This document shows, one piece after another, positions 10,297 through 20,375 of a DNA stretch of 64,000 nucleotides. Position numbers and translations under genes: made by a program. How positions within the stretch are numbered: the stretch's first letter is position 1; each line of letters begins with the position of its first letter. Origin of the DNA: Candidatus Gemmiger stercoripullorum (GTDB lineage: Bacteria > Bacillota > Clostridia > Oscillospirales > Ruminococcaceae); contig DWXD01000044.1 in assembly GCA_019119365.1 (NCBI GenBank), forward strand, positions 1 to 64,000, in the 5' to 3' direction. Under the pieces are notes generated by a model. That model was not told where the DNA came from. It was given only the letters and a program-made list of their open reading frames with translations, and searched no databases.

Positions 10297-10746
10297 ATGA
10301 AAGTCATTCTCAAACAGGACGTCAAGAACATCGGCAAGCGTGACGAGATCCACGAAGTCTCGGACGGCTATGCCCGCAACTTCCTGCTGCCGCGCGGCCT
10401 GGCCGCCCCGGCGGACGCCGACGCGCTGAACACCGCGCGCACCAAGAGCGAGGCCAAGGCCCACCACGAGGCCGAAGCCCGCGCCGCCGCCGAAGCGCTG
10501 GCTGCCAAGATCAAGGGCTGCACCGTGACCCTGCAGGTCAAGGGCGGGGCCTCCGGCAAGCTGTACGGCAAGGTCACGGCCAAGGACGTGGCCGACGCGC
10601 TGAGCAAGCAGACCGGCGCCGAAGTGGACAAGAAAAAGGTCGAGCTGCCCGCCTCCATCAAGGAGTTCGGCGTCTGCCAGGCGCAGGTGCGCCTGTACGC
10701 CGGCGTGACCGCCGCCTTCAACATCAAGGTGGAGCCGCTCGCATAA
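10297..10746 (+). CDS. rplI: 50S ribosomal protein L9
   Basis: [36 protein letters not shown]. Confidence 0.97.
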   Translation: MKVILKQDVKNIGKRDEIHEVSDGYARNFLLPRGLAAPADADALNTARTKSEAKAHHEAEARAAAEALAAKIKGCTVTLQVKGGASGKLYGKVTAKDVADALSKQTGAEVDKKKVELPASIKEFGVCQAQVRLYAGVTAAFNIKVEPLA

Positions 10747-10783
10747 GTGTTTGTGAACAAGCAGAAGGGAAGGGGGTGCCCGT

Positions 10784-12178
10784 GTGGCCGCCAATGAACT
10801 GAGCCTGGCTTCGCTGGGCATCCAGATGCCCTACAACATGCAGGCCGAGCAGAGCGTGCTGGGCGCGGCGCTGATGGAGGAGAGCATCCTCAACCGCCTG
10901 ATGACCGAGCTGCAGCCGGAGATGTTTTACTCCGACCAGAACCGCGCCGTGTTCGAGCAGATGCGCGCGCTGTTCAGCGACAGCGAGGCCGTCGACGTCA
11001 TCACGCTGGTCGACGCGCTCGCCCAGAACGAAGTCTTCCGCAGCGCGGACGACGCCAAGACCTACATTGCGCAGATCGCCGAGACGGTGCCCGCTATCTC
11101 CAACGTCGATTCCTACATCAAGATCGTCAAGGAAAAGTACCAGACCCGCCGCCTGATCGAAGCCGCGCGCCAGACGCTGGAGCAGGCCGTCAGCGAGCCG
11201 GACGCCGATATGCTGCTGGAAAGCGCGGAGCAGAAGCTCTACGACATCCGCGGCGGGCAGGACAAATCCGGCGTCAAGAGCATCCGCGAATCCATCCTCG
11301 AAGTCATCGACACAATGCAGAAGCTCTCGGGCGCGGACCGCAGCAAGTATGCGGGCATCCCCACCGGCTTCAACTATCTCGATACCGTGCTCACCGGCCT
11401 GGGCCGGTCCGACCTCATCATCCTGGCGGCCCGCCCCGGCATGGGCAAAACGAGCTTTGCGCTCAACATCGCGACCAACGTCGCCCGCCAACAGAAGGTG
11501 CCCACCATCATCTTCAGTTTGGAAATGACCTGCGAGCAGCTGACCGACCGCATCCTTTCGAGCGTGGCCGGCATCGACAGCCAGGCGTTCCGCACCGGCC
11601 GGCTCAACAATTCCGACTGGAACGACTTCGCCACCGCGACTTCGCTGCTCTACAACGTGCCGATCTATATGGACGATTCCTCCGGCATTTCGGTGCCCGA
11701 GATCAAGGCCAAGATCCGCCAGATCAACCAGGACCCCAAGCGTGAGCCCATCGGCCTGGTCATCATCGACTACCTGCAGCTCATGCAGAGCGCCAAGCGC
11801 ACCGAGAGCCGCGTGCAGGAGATCAGCGATATCACGCGGAACCTGAAGATCATGGCCAAGGAGCTCAACGTGCCGGTCATTGCGCTGTCGCAGCTTTCGC
11901 GTGCGGCCGAAAAGACCACCGGCCGCTCCGACCACCGCCCGCAGCTGTCCGACCTGCGCGATTCCGGTTCGATCGAACAGGACGCCGACGTCGTGCTGTT
12001 TTTGTACCGCGCCGCCTACTACAACCGCCAGAACGGCGAAGGCGAACAGGCCAACGAGAACGAGGCCGAGTGCATCGTGGCCAAAAACCGCCACGGCGAG
12101 ACGAGCATCGTCCGCCTTGGCTGGGACGGCGCGCACACCCGCTTCAGCAACCTGGACCAGGTGCATGAAGAATACTGA
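10784..12178 (+). CDS. dnaB: Replicative DNA helicase DnaB
   Basis: MPYNMQAEQSVLGAAL, ARPGMGKTSFALNIA, IDYLQLMQ, GTG start. Confidence 0.97.
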   Translation: MAANELSLASLGIQMPYNMQAEQSVLGAALMEESILNRLMTELQPEMFYSDQNRAVFEQMRALFSDSEAVDVITLVDALAQNEVFRSADDAKTYIAQIAETVPAISNVDSYIKIVKEKYQTRRLIEAARQTLEQAVSEPDADMLLESAEQKLYDIRGGQDKSGVKSIRESILEVIDTMQKLSGADRSKYAGIPTGFNYLDTVLTGLGRSDLIILAARPGMGKTSFALNIATNVARQQKVPTIIFSLEMTCEQLTDRILSSVAGIDSQAFRTGRLNNSDWNDFATATSLLYNVPIYMDDSSGISVPEIKAKIRQINQDPKREPIGLVIIDYLQLMQSAKRTESRVQEISDITRNLKIMAKELNVPVIALSQLSRAAEKTTGRSDHRPQLSDLRDSGSIEQDADVVLFLYRAAYYNRQNGEGEQANENEAECIVAKNRHGETSIVRLGWDGAHTRFSNLDQVHEEY

Positions 12179-12207
12179 ACCTTATCGGACCGCCGGGGCG
12201 CGCCGGG

Positions 12208-12245
12208 GGCGTTTATCCCCGCCCCGCCTGGCGGGGATAAACGCC
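12208..12245. other. Perfect 16-bp hairpin between dnaB and tilS
   Basis: GGCGTTTATCCCCGCC-N6-GGCGGGGATAAACGCC; no T tract follows. Confidence 0.7.
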
Positions 12246-12266
12246 ATCTGAATGCGGTGAACCGTT

Positions 12267-13673
12267 ATGAATGGGACCGATTGCGAACGAATCATTTCCG
12301 GGACAGAGCAGACCCTGCTTGCCTACTGCAAACGGCAGGGCCTGTTCAAGCCTGGCGACAGGGTCATTGCAGCCTGCTCCGGTGGGGCGGACTCGGTGGC
12401 CCTCTTGCTGTTTTTGCTGCGCTGCCGCCGCGAGCTTTCCATCGAGGTGCTCGCCACCCATGTCGACCACGGCCTGCGCGGCGAAGCATCGCAGGAGGAC
12501 GCCCGCTTTGTGGCGCGCCTGTGCCAGAAAAAAGGCGTGGAGCTGTTTTTGTATGACGCGCGCCGCGCGGGCGTGACCATCCCCGAACACCCCGGCGAGG
12601 ACTGGGCCCGCCGCCTGCGCTACGCCTGGTTCGACGAGCTGGCCGCGCGCGAGGAAGCCAAGATCGCCACCGCCCACACGCTGTCCGACCAGGCCGAGAC
12701 CGTGCTGCTGCGCCTGGCGCGCGGCACCGGCCTGCACGGGCTGGGCGGCATCCGCCCGCAGCGCGGCGTCTACCGGCGGCCGCTGCTGTGCCTGAGCCGC
12801 GCCGAGACCGAGGCATACTGCGCGGCGCTCGGGCAAAGATATGTGCAGGATGAAACGAACGACACCGGCCTCTACGCCCGCAACCGCGTCCGCCAGGGGG
12901 CCGTGCCGGCGCTGCAGAGCGTCAACCCTTCGGCCGAGCGGTGCATCGCCCGCCTGTGCGCGCAGATGCAGGAGCTGGATTCCTGGCTGACCGGCGAGGC
13001 CGCCGCGCTGCTGCAGGCCGCCGCCACCCCCCGCGGCTACGACATCCAAACGCTGCGCGAAGCCGAAGGCCCCGTGCTGGACGCCGCGCTGCACAGCCTG
13101 GTGGCCCCGGTGCGCGACGCCGAGGAAAAGTACGTCAGCCTGCTGCGCTTTCTGGTGCTCAAGGGCGAAGGCGCGCTGCAGCTGACGGCCGACGTCAGCT
13201 ACCGCGTGCAGAAATACGGCGGGGACAAACAGCTCGTGCGCATCTCGGCGGCGGGCGCTTTGCCGCCGCCCGCGCCGCCGCAGCCCGCTTTGCCCGGCGT
13301 TTACCGCCTGCCGGGCGGCTATGTGCTGTCTTTACAGGTCGAAAAGTATGAAGATTTTCTGAAAAATGCACCAATTTTCAAAAAAGACTTAACCTGTTGC
13401 GCGGATTATGCTAAAATAAACAAGAATGTTCTGCTGCGCACGCGCCGCCCCGGCGACGACTACCGCCCCTGCGGCCGCCATGTGCGCAAGACGCTCAAAA
13501 AATATTACAACGAGATCGCGGTGCCCACAGCCGAACGCCCGCTGCTGCCGCTGCTGGCGGACGGCAGCGAGGTGCTCTGGCTGTGGGGGTCCGGCTTTGC
13601 CGAAGGGCTTGCCCCGGACGACTACACGCGCGAGGTGCTCATCATCCGCACCGAAAAAACGGAGGGAACTTGA
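12267..13673 (+). CDS. tilS: tRNA(Ile)-lysidine synthetase
   Basis: VIAACSGGADSVALLLFL PP-loop, ATHVDHGLRGEAS, C-terminal RTRRPGDDYRPCGR. Confidence 0.93.
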   Translation: MNGTDCERIISGTEQTLLAYCKRQGLFKPGDRVIAACSGGADSVALLLFLLRCRRELSIEVLATHVDHGLRGEASQEDARFVARLCQKKGVELFLYDARRAGVTIPEHPGEDWARRLRYAWFDELAAREEAKIATAHTLSDQAETVLLRLARGTGLHGLGGIRPQRGVYRRPLLCLSRAETEAYCAALGQRYVQDETNDTGLYARNRVRQGAVPALQSVNPSAERCIARLCAQMQELDSWLTGEAAALLQAAATPRGYDIQTLREAEGPVLDAALHSLVAPVRDAEEKYVSLLRFLVLKGEGALQLTADVSYRVQKYGGDKQLVRISAAGALPPPAPPQPALPGVYRLPGGYVLSLQVEKYEDFLKNAPIFKKDLTCCADYAKINKNVLLRTRRPGDDYRPCGRHVRKTLKKYYNEIAVPTAERPLLPLLADGSEVLWLWGSGFAEGLAPDDYTREVLIIRTEKTEGT

Positions 13674-14225
13674 ATGAAGCCCAACCACAAGGACATTGAC
13701 CATATCCTTGTCAGCGAAGAACAGCTCAAAGCCAAGGTCGCCGAACTTGGCGCGCAGATCAGCCGCGACTACGCCGGCCGGGACCTGCTGATGGTCTCCA
13801 TCCTCAAAGGCGCGGTCGTGTTCATGGCCGACCTCATGCGCGCCGTCACCATCCCCTGTGCAATTGACTTCATGGTGGTCTCCAGCTACGGCGGGGCCAA
13901 CACCTCCTCCACCGGGCTGGTCAAGATCATCAAGGACCTCGACCAGGACCTGACCGGCAAGGATGTGCTCATTGTCGAGGATATCCTGGACACCGGCATC
14001 ACGCTGTCCAACCTTGTGCCCATGCTGCAGCTGCGCAACCCCCGCAGCGTGCGGCTGTGTACGATCCTTTCCAAGCCCAGCCGCCGCAAGGCGGAGATCG
14101 CGCCCGATTACTGCGGCTTCGAGGTGCCGGATGAGTTCGTTGTCGGCTACGGGCTGGACTATGACGAGCGCTACCGCAACCTGCCCTATGTGGGCGTTCT
14201 GAAACCGGAGGTCTACAGCAAGTGA
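13674..14225 (+). CDS. hpt: Hypoxanthine phosphoribosyltransferase
   Basis: VSILKGAVVFMADLMRAV, VLIVEDILDTGITLSNL PRPP motif. Confidence 0.95.
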   Translation: MKPNHKDIDHILVSEEQLKAKVAELGAQISRDYAGRDLLMVSILKGAVVFMADLMRAVTIPCAIDFMVVSSYGGANTSSTGLVKIIKDLDQDLTGKDVLIVEDILDTGITLSNLVPMLQLRNPRSVRLCTILSKPSRRKAEIAPDYCGFEVPDEFVVGYGLDYDERYRNLPYVGVLKPEVYSK

Positions 14226-14258
14226 CCGCAGGCCCCGTTGTTATAAGGAGTTGATCTT

Positions 14259-16352
14259 TTGCAGCATAAACCGCGCATGGGCGGCATCATCGTCACAGCC
14301 GTCCTCCTTGTCCTGGTGCTGGTCATGGCCACGACCTACAGCTCAATGGCCCAGGCCGGCGCCACCACCATGAAGATGTCCGAGGTCATGAACTGGTTCT
14401 CCGCCAACCAGGTCACCTACTTCAACCTCGACCTCAACACCGGCGAGATCGAACTGAGCCTGAAGGAAGGCGCCTACCCGCTGCCGGACGAAGCCGACCT
14501 GCAGGCGCAGCGCCCTTCGGGCGGGTTCCTCACCGACCTGTCCGGCCTTGAGGACGAAGGCCCCCAGAACGGCGGCATCGTCACCGTCACCTACAAGCTG
14601 CCCTACACGGCCTATTTCCTCGACTATGTGCAGGGGTATATCGACGCGTACAACGAAGCCAACCCCGACGCCCCCATGGAATACGACATGGTGGGCCTGC
14701 GCACCTCCATCCCCTGGTTTGAGATCCTGCTCTACGCCTTCATGATCGGCAGCGTCGTGCTGCTGTTCATGTCGATGTACCGCGGCGGCGCCGGGGGCGG
14801 CGGGCTGATGAACGTCGGCCGCGCCAAGGTCAAGGACCAGCAGGAAGGCCAGCGCAAGGCCACCTTTGCCGACGTTGCGGGCGCGGACGAGGAAAAAGCC
14901 GAACTGCAGGAGGTTGTGGAATTCCTCAAAGCCCCCAACAAGTTCAACTCGCTCGGCGCGCGCATCCCGCACGGCGTGCTGCTTGTCGGCCCCCCGGGCA
15001 CCGGCAAAACGCTGCTGGCCCGCGCCTGCGCGGGCGAGGCGGGCGTGCCGTTCTACGCGATCTCCGGCTCCGACTTCGTCGAGATGTATGTCGGCGTCGG
15101 CGCGTCCCGCGTGCGCGACCTGTTTGAAAAAGCCAAAAAGACGATGCCCTCCATCATCTTCATCGACGAGATCGACGCGGTCGGCCGCCAGCGCGGCGCG
15201 GGTCTCGGCGGCGGGCATGACGAGCGCGAACAGACGCTCAACCAGCTGCTTGTCGAGATGGACGGCTTCGACGCCAACGACGGCGTCATCGTCATGGCCG
15301 CCACCAACCGCGCGGACATCCTCGACAAAGCCCTGCTGCGCCCCGGCCGCTTTGACCGCCAGGTCTACGTCGGCCTGCCCGACGTCAAGGGCCGCGAAGC
15401 GATCCTGCGCGTGCACACCAAAAACAAGCCGCTCGGCCCCGACGTCGACCTCGGCACCATCGCCAAATCGACGGCCGGGTTCTCGGGCGCAGACCTTGAG
15501 AACCTTGTCAACGAGGCCGCCCTGCTGGCCGCCCGCAAGGGCAAGAAGGCCATCACCGAACCCGAGATCGAGGAAGCCTCGATCAAGGTCGTGGCCGGGC
15601 CGGAAAAGAAGAGCCGCGTCGTCACCGACAAGGAAAAGCGCCTGACCGCCTACCACGAGACCGGCCACGCCATCACCGGCTACTTCTGCAAGACGCACGA
15701 CCCCGTGCACCAGATCAGCATCATCCCGCGCGGCTCGGCCGGCGGCTTCACGATGTATCTGCCCGAAAAGGACCCCAGCTACGTCACCAAGACCGCCATG
15801 AGCGAAAACATCGTCTGCCTGCTGGGCGGCCGTGTGGCCGAGCAGCTCGTGCTGGACGATATCTCCACCGGCGCTTCCAACGACCTGGAACGCGCCACCG
15901 CCACCGCCCGCGCCATGGTCACGCGCTACGGCTTCTCGGAGCGGCTCGGCCCCGTCGTCTACGGCACCGACCCCGGCGAGACCTTCCTTGGCCGCGACTT
16001 CGGCCAGGGCCGCGGCTACAGCGAGAACATCGCCGCCGAGATCGACAACGAGATCCGCGATATCGTCGACGAATCCTACGAGACCGCCCGCCGCATCCTG
16101 ACCGAACACATGGACCAGCTGCACACCGTGGCCGCTGTGCTGATGGAGCGTGAGAAGATCAGCGGCGACGAGTTCAAGACCCTGATGGAGGGCGGCAAGC
16201 TGCCGCCGTTCGATCTGGGCAGCGGCAAGACCGCCGCCCAGACCCCCGCAACCCCCGCGCAAGACCCGGCCCCCGCGGCCCCGGCGCAGCCCGAAACGGA
16301 CGCCCCGGCCCCCGAAGCCCCCGCACCCGAAACACCCGAAGAAAATAACTGA
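14259..16352 (+). CDS. ftsH: ATP-dependent zinc metalloprotease FtsH
   Basis: [44 protein letters not shown] zinc site; TTG start. Confidence 0.97.
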   Translation: MQHKPRMGGIIVTAVLLVLVLVMATTYSSMAQAGATTMKMSEVMNWFSANQVTYFNLDLNTGEIELSLKEGAYPLPDEADLQAQRPSGGFLTDLSGLEDEGPQNGGIVTVTYKLPYTAYFLDYVQGYIDAYNEANPDAPMEYDMVGLRTSIPWFEILLYAFMIGSVVLLFMSMYRGGAGGGGLMNVGRAKVKDQQEGQRKATFADVAGADEEKAELQEVVEFLKAPNKFNSLGARIPHGVLLVGPPGTGKTLLARACAGEAGVPFYAISGSDFVEMYVGVGASRVRDLFEKAKKTMPSIIFIDEIDAVGRQRGAGLGGGHDEREQTLNQLLVEMDGFDANDGVIVMAATNRADILDKALLRPGRFDRQVYVGLPDVKGREAILRVHTKNKPLGPDVDLGTIAKSTAGFSGADLENLVNEAALLAARKGKKAITEPEIEEASIKVVAGPEKKSRVVTDKEKRLTAYHETGHAITGYFCKTHDPVHQISIIPRGSAGGFTMYLPEKDPSYVTKTAMSENIVCLLGGRVAEQLVLDDISTGASNDLERATATARAMVTRYGFSERLGPVVYGTDPGETFLGRDFGQGRGYSENIAAEIDNEIRDIVDESYETARRILTEHMDQLHTVAAVLMEREKISGDEFKTLMEGGKLPPFDLGSGKTAAQTPATPAQDPAPAAPAQPETDAPAPEAPAPETPEENN

Positions 16353-16366
16353 GGTGGAATGAAATC

Positions 16367-17440
16367 ATGGATCAGAATTTTACCCTTATGGCACAGTCCC
16401 GCGCCAACTACTACACCGCGGGCAGCCCGGTACAGTTTGTCCGTGTCGAGCTGCTCAAAGGGGATGTCACCGGTGAAGTCGCCGTCTGCCTGACCTTCAA
16501 GAATGTGGGCACCGAGCCCCTGACCGGCCTCGTCATCCACTTCAAATGCAAGGACGCCGCCGGCCAGGTGCTGTGCGAGGACGACTTCTACTACGAAAAC
16601 CTCAACGCCCAGCCCGGCGACCTGTTCGGCAGCGACGACGCCGTCTTTGTGTCCGATACGCCGGTTTCCAGCGTCGAGACCGAGCAGGACCGCGCCTTCT
16701 TGAACGGCCGCGGCGTCGATTTGCGCGGCTACAAGCGCGTGCGCCTGCCGCAGCCGCGCGTGCTGCCCGGCTCCATCGCCAAAACGCTGCAGGCCCGCAC
16801 CGGCAACCCGCAGCTGACCTGCGTGCCCCAGGACACCGAATACGGCTGGTTCTGCGCCTGCGGCGCCTTCCACCCCAACGAGGAAGCTGCCGCCGCCTGC
16901 AGCGAGTGCGGCGGCGACCGCGCCTTCATCAAGGCGAGCCTGACCTCGATTTTGGAGGAAGCCCGCCGCGCGGCCGAACAGCAGCAGCGTGAGATCAACG
17001 CCGTGGCCGGTATGCAGCAGCCCGCCGCCCCGGCTGCCCCGGCCGACCCGGCGGCCGCCACCGCCGCGGCCGCGCAGGCGGCCATCGCCGCCGACGAGCC
17101 CGAACCGGAGGAGGAGCCCACCGCCCAGTTCGACCCCAGCCAGGCCACCAACGCCGAGATGGCGCGCGTGCAGCGCTACGCCCCCAACGGCCGCCTGTTT
17201 GACGACGAGGAGGACGAGGACGACGGCGGCACCCGCATGTTCGACACCGACGAAGAGGACGAGGACGACTACGAGGAAGAACGCCCCGCCAAGCGCCGCG
17301 GCCGCTACGCCGACGACGAGGAGGAGAGCGAGGACGATATCATGGCCGAGCGCATCATCCGCTGGGCCCCGCCCATCACCGCCATCGTCTGCGCGCTGAT
17401 CGTCGCCGTGTCGCTGATCTACTACTTCGTCATTGCCTGA
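16367..17440 (+). CDS. Hypothetical zinc-ribbon, acidic-linker, C-terminally membrane-anchored protein
   Basis: CACGAFHPNEEAAAACSECGG Cys motif, Asp/Glu-rich region, single C-terminal TM IVCALIVAVSLIYYFVIA. Confidence 0.75.
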   Translation: MDQNFTLMAQSRANYYTAGSPVQFVRVELLKGDVTGEVAVCLTFKNVGTEPLTGLVIHFKCKDAAGQVLCEDDFYYENLNAQPGDLFGSDDAVFVSDTPVSSVETEQDRAFLNGRGVDLRGYKRVRLPQPRVLPGSIAKTLQARTGNPQLTCVPQDTEYGWFCACGAFHPNEEAAAACSECGGDRAFIKASLTSILEEARRAAEQQQREINAVAGMQQPAAPAAPADPAAATAAAAQAAIAADEPEPEEEPTAQFDPSQATNAEMARVQRYAPNGRLFDDEEDEDDGGTRMFDTDEEDEDDYEEERPAKRRGRYADDEEESEDDIMAERIIRWAPPITAIVCALIVAVSLIYYFVIA

Positions 17441-17470
17441 TCTGCTCCAGTACACACAAAAACGCCGCAT

Positions 17471-17505
17471 AAAAGCGCCGCCCGGTCCAGCCGGGCGGCG
17501 CTTTT
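17471..17505. terminator. Terminator hairpin
   Basis: AAAAGCGCCGCCCGG-TCCAG-CCGGGCGGCGCTTTT. Confidence 0.85.
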
Positions 17506-17536
17506 GTGCGTTTCCCAAATCTTTACATCTGGCCCC

Positions 17537-17565
17537 TTGCCAAACGGGTGTACTAGTGCTATAAT
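17537..17565 (+). promoter_or_regulatory. Promoter of the GntR/ABC operon
   Basis: TTGCCA-N17-TATAAT. Confidence 0.8.
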
Positions 17566-17569
17566 ACAC
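17548..17569. promoter_or_regulatory. Candidate GntR operator overlapping spacer and -10
   Basis: GTGTActagtgctataaTACAC inverted repeat. Confidence 0.45.
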
Positions 17570-17615
17570 ACAAACGAAGGGGCACCCCGCCCCGCACAGA
17601 AAGGAGGCGCCCCGC

Positions 17616-17993
17616 ATGGTCAGCTTTCAGGGGCTGCGGTTCCATGACCGCACCCCGGTCTACCAGCAGGTGGCCGAATACCTCAAGCGGCAGATCCTGC
17701 TGGGCACGGTGCAGGACGGCGACCCGATGCCCAGCCGCCGCGAGCTGGCCGCCCAGACCGGCATCAACCCCAACACCGCCCAAAAAGCCTACCGCCTGAT
17801 GACCGAGGAGGGCTATGTCCGCACCGAGGGCAACAACGTCAGCACGGTCAGCCTCACGCCGGAGCGCCGCGCCTGGATCGAGGACGAACTGACCCGCGGC
17901 CTTGTGCAGCAGTTCGTGGCCGACGCCCGGGAAAATCATCTTTCTTACAAAAAAGTCATCAGCCTCATCAGCGAACTGTGGGGCGAGGAATAA
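17616..17993 (+). CDS. GntR family (YtrA-like) transcriptional regulator
   Basis: PVYQQVAEYLKRQILLGTVQDGDPMPSRRELAAQTGINPNTAQKAYRLMTEEGYV; short C-terminal domain. Confidence 0.9.
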   Translation: MVSFQGLRFHDRTPVYQQVAEYLKRQILLGTVQDGDPMPSRRELAAQTGINPNTAQKAYRLMTEEGYVRTEGNNVSTVSLTPERRAWIEDELTRGLVQQFVADARENHLSYKKVISLISELWGEE

Positions 17994-18064
17994 ATCCGTT
18001 AGTTTGCTTTTTACCCTGTGCGTATGATGTGCGTGGTACACAAAGCCCCGCAAAGGAGGAAACC

Positions 18065-18835
18065 ATGAAACAGACCCTGCGCTATACCGCCTGGTGCTGG
18101 CGGCTGTGCCGCCGCCCGCTGGGCATGTGGCTTGCCCTGGGCGCGGCGGCCCAGGCCGTGCCGCTGCTGTGGGCCGCGTCCCGCCCGGCCAATGCTGCCT
18201 ACAGCTATGACTGGCTGCAAAACAGCGCCGGTACGCCGTTCGTCTTTGCGGTCTTCTACCTGGGTGCGGCGGTCGCCGCCCAGTGGCCGGTGCGCCAGGC
18301 GGCGGGCCGCAGCCGCGCCGCCTTCACCATCCTCACCTTCCGCATGCCCCGCCGCTGCCTGCTGGCCGGGCACATACTGAACACGCTGCTGGCGCTGTTT
18401 GCGGCCATGGCGGGGGAGCTGGCGCTGCTGTTCGCGCTCTGCCCGGCCGCGCTCGCCTTGCAGGACGCCGCCGCGGCCGCGTCCTTTGCGTTTGCGCTGC
18501 CCGCCGCCGGGCGGCTGTGGTGGGCCTGGGCAGGCAGCTACACGGTGCAGCTCCTGCTGCCTGTCACGGTGCCGGTGGCTGCAATGTGGGCGCTGGTGCT
18601 GGCCGTGCCCGCCGTGCTGGCTCCGGCCGTGGCGCTGCACCGCGGCGCGCACCGCCTGGCGGCCGCCGTGCTGGCGCTGGCCGCCGCGGGCTGCTGGGTT
18701 GGGCTGCTTTACCGCAACGGCGAACCGCTGTGCTCGCCGCTCACACTGGGGTTGGCGGCGGCGCTGGCGGCGCTGCTGGCGCTGACCGCGCTCTCCGCCC
18801 TCTGGGCGCTGCGCCGCGCCGAAATCGCCCGCTGA
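18065..18835 (+). CDS. Polytopic membrane protein, putative ABC permease (copy 1)
   Basis: Multiple hydrophobic segments; in operon with ABC ATPase; RBS AAAGGAGG. Confidence 0.65.
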   Translation: MKQTLRYTAWCWRLCRRPLGMWLALGAAAQAVPLLWAASRPANAAYSYDWLQNSAGTPFVFAVFYLGAAVAAQWPVRQAAGRSRAAFTILTFRMPRRCLLAGHILNTLLALFAAMAGELALLFALCPAALALQDAAAAASFAFALPAAGRLWWAWAGSYTVQLLLPVTVPVAAMWALVLAVPAVLAPAVALHRGAHRLAAAVLALAAAGCWVGLLYRNGEPLCSPLTLGLAAALAALLALTALSALWALRRAEIAR

Positions 18836-18853
18836 CAGGGGAGGGAACGTTCA

Positions 18854-20362
18854 ATGCCTCAAAAGACAAACGCTGAAAAGCAAAAAAACAGACGCCCCTA
18901 CCGCGCCGCGCTGGTGGTTCTGGCGGCGGCGCTGGCCGTGTACGCGGCGCTGGCGGCCTTCCGCCTGGCCGGTTGGCCGCGCGGGCAGTTTGCCTTCACG
19001 GCCGCAAACGGCAGCGAGAGCGCCTGGCAGGGCTTCACGCTGTACACGGCGGTCGAATCCGGCAGGTCGCCCTTTGCGCTGCGGCTGGCGGCCCGCCTGC
19101 AGGACGGCGTGCTGGCCACCTGCTCCGTCCCGCCGCAGTCCGCGCAAAGCGGCTACAGCTACGCCGGTGTCCGCGAATTCCTCACGGTGCCTGCGGCGGA
19201 CCACCAAGCGCTGGACGCCGCCGCGGCCAAAACCGAAATAAGCAGCACAAGCGGCGCGTTTTTCCTGCAGCGCCGGTTTTACGGCCACGCCTACCTGACC
19301 GAGACCGACCGCGTGCAGGTGATGGAGGAGGTCACGTTCCAGGAGAACGGCCGCGTCATCGGTTCGGTGCGGCTGGACCTCGGCACAGTGAAGCTGCTGG
19401 AACCGGTCACGTTCTATGCCGAACTCTATGAGGACGCCGCGCCCCGGCGCATGGACAGCGACTACAGCCTGAACATTGATAACGGCCTGCCGCAAAGCTG
19501 GCCCGGCGAAACCGAGGAAGCTTACCGCCTGCAGTTCCTGCCCGCCGAAGACGCGGCCCTGATCGCCGTCGACCCGCTGCCGGGGTCGCCGCTTTCCTGC
19601 GGCGTCTACCGCGTGACCGAACTTTTGACCGAAGCCGAGGTCGCCGCCCTGCCCGCCGACACGGCGGTGGACGGCACGCCGATGACCGCGCTTTCCACGC
19701 CCTACGGCAGCGTTGAGCTGATCTGCCCGCTGGCGGCGGGCGAGACGGTCTGCCGCCTGCTGCCGGTGGAGGGCGGCCACGCGCTGCTGACCCGGCTGAC
19801 CACGGGCGCGTTCCGCCTCTATCTCTTTGACGGGGGCTGGCAGCTGCAGAGCGAACAGACGCTGCCCATCCGCCAAGACCCGGCGGCAAGCTACACGATG
19901 CCGGAGCGCCTGCGCGGGGACGAGCTTGTGCTGCAGCTGCAGAACGAGCAGGACCCCGAAGCCCCCGGCGATACCTGGGTGCTGCGCGTGAGCGGCGGGC
20001 AGCTGGCCGAAAGCATCTGCCTGCCCGGCGCGGCGCTGCCTGCCGCGGACGATACGGGCGGCCCGTGGCTGGCGGCCGCCGGGCTTAACGCGGACGCCAC
20101 CGCGCTGCTGACCGTGCAAACCGCCTGCCACACCGAGACCGCCCGCCTGCCCGGCGCGGGGCAAACGCTGCCCGCCAGCGCGCTGGTGGAGGACGGCTAC
20201 CTGCTGCGCGTGTGGCAGGGCGGCGTGTGCACGGCCGCCGGTACGCTGGCCGCCAACGTGCAGGCCAACTGGCGCGGCGATGTCTGGGGCGGCAGCCGCC
20301 AGCTCAACCTCAGCCTGCCCGCGCCGGGGGAAACCGCCGCCCTGCGCCGGTATTTTGAGTAA
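18854..20362 (+). CDS. Membrane-anchored extracytoplasmic protein (copy 1)
   Basis: N-terminal TM then about 450 aa soluble domain; shares WQGFTLYTAVE / GVYRV / DPAASY blocks with 21219..22613. Confidence 0.65.
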   Translation: MPQKTNAEKQKNRRPYRAALVVLAAALAVYAALAAFRLAGWPRGQFAFTAANGSESAWQGFTLYTAVESGRSPFALRLAARLQDGVLATCSVPPQSAQSGYSYAGVREFLTVPAADHQALDAAAAKTEISSTSGAFFLQRRFYGHAYLTETDRVQVMEEVTFQENGRVIGSVRLDLGTVKLLEPVTFYAELYEDAAPRRMDSDYSLNIDNGLPQSWPGETEEAYRLQFLPAEDAALIAVDPLPGSPLSCGVYRVTELLTEAEVAALPADTAVDGTPMTALSTPYGSVELICPLAAGETVCRLLPVEGGHALLTRLTTGAFRLYLFDGGWQLQSEQTLPIRQDPAASYTMPERLRGDELVLQLQNEQDPEAPGDTWVLRVSGGQLAESICLPGAALPAADDTGGPWLAAAGLNADATALLTVQTACHTETARLPGAGQTLPASALVEDGYLLRVWQGGVCTAAGTLAANVQANWRGDVWGGSRQLNLSLPAPGETAALRRYFE

Positions 20363-20375
20363 AGGGGGAAACGCT

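Noticed and set aside
17201-17340. GAGGAC/GACGAG-rich stretch as a tandem repeat
   Set aside because: It encodes the acidic linker of the tail-anchored protein; irregular codon-level repetition, not a clean tandem array.
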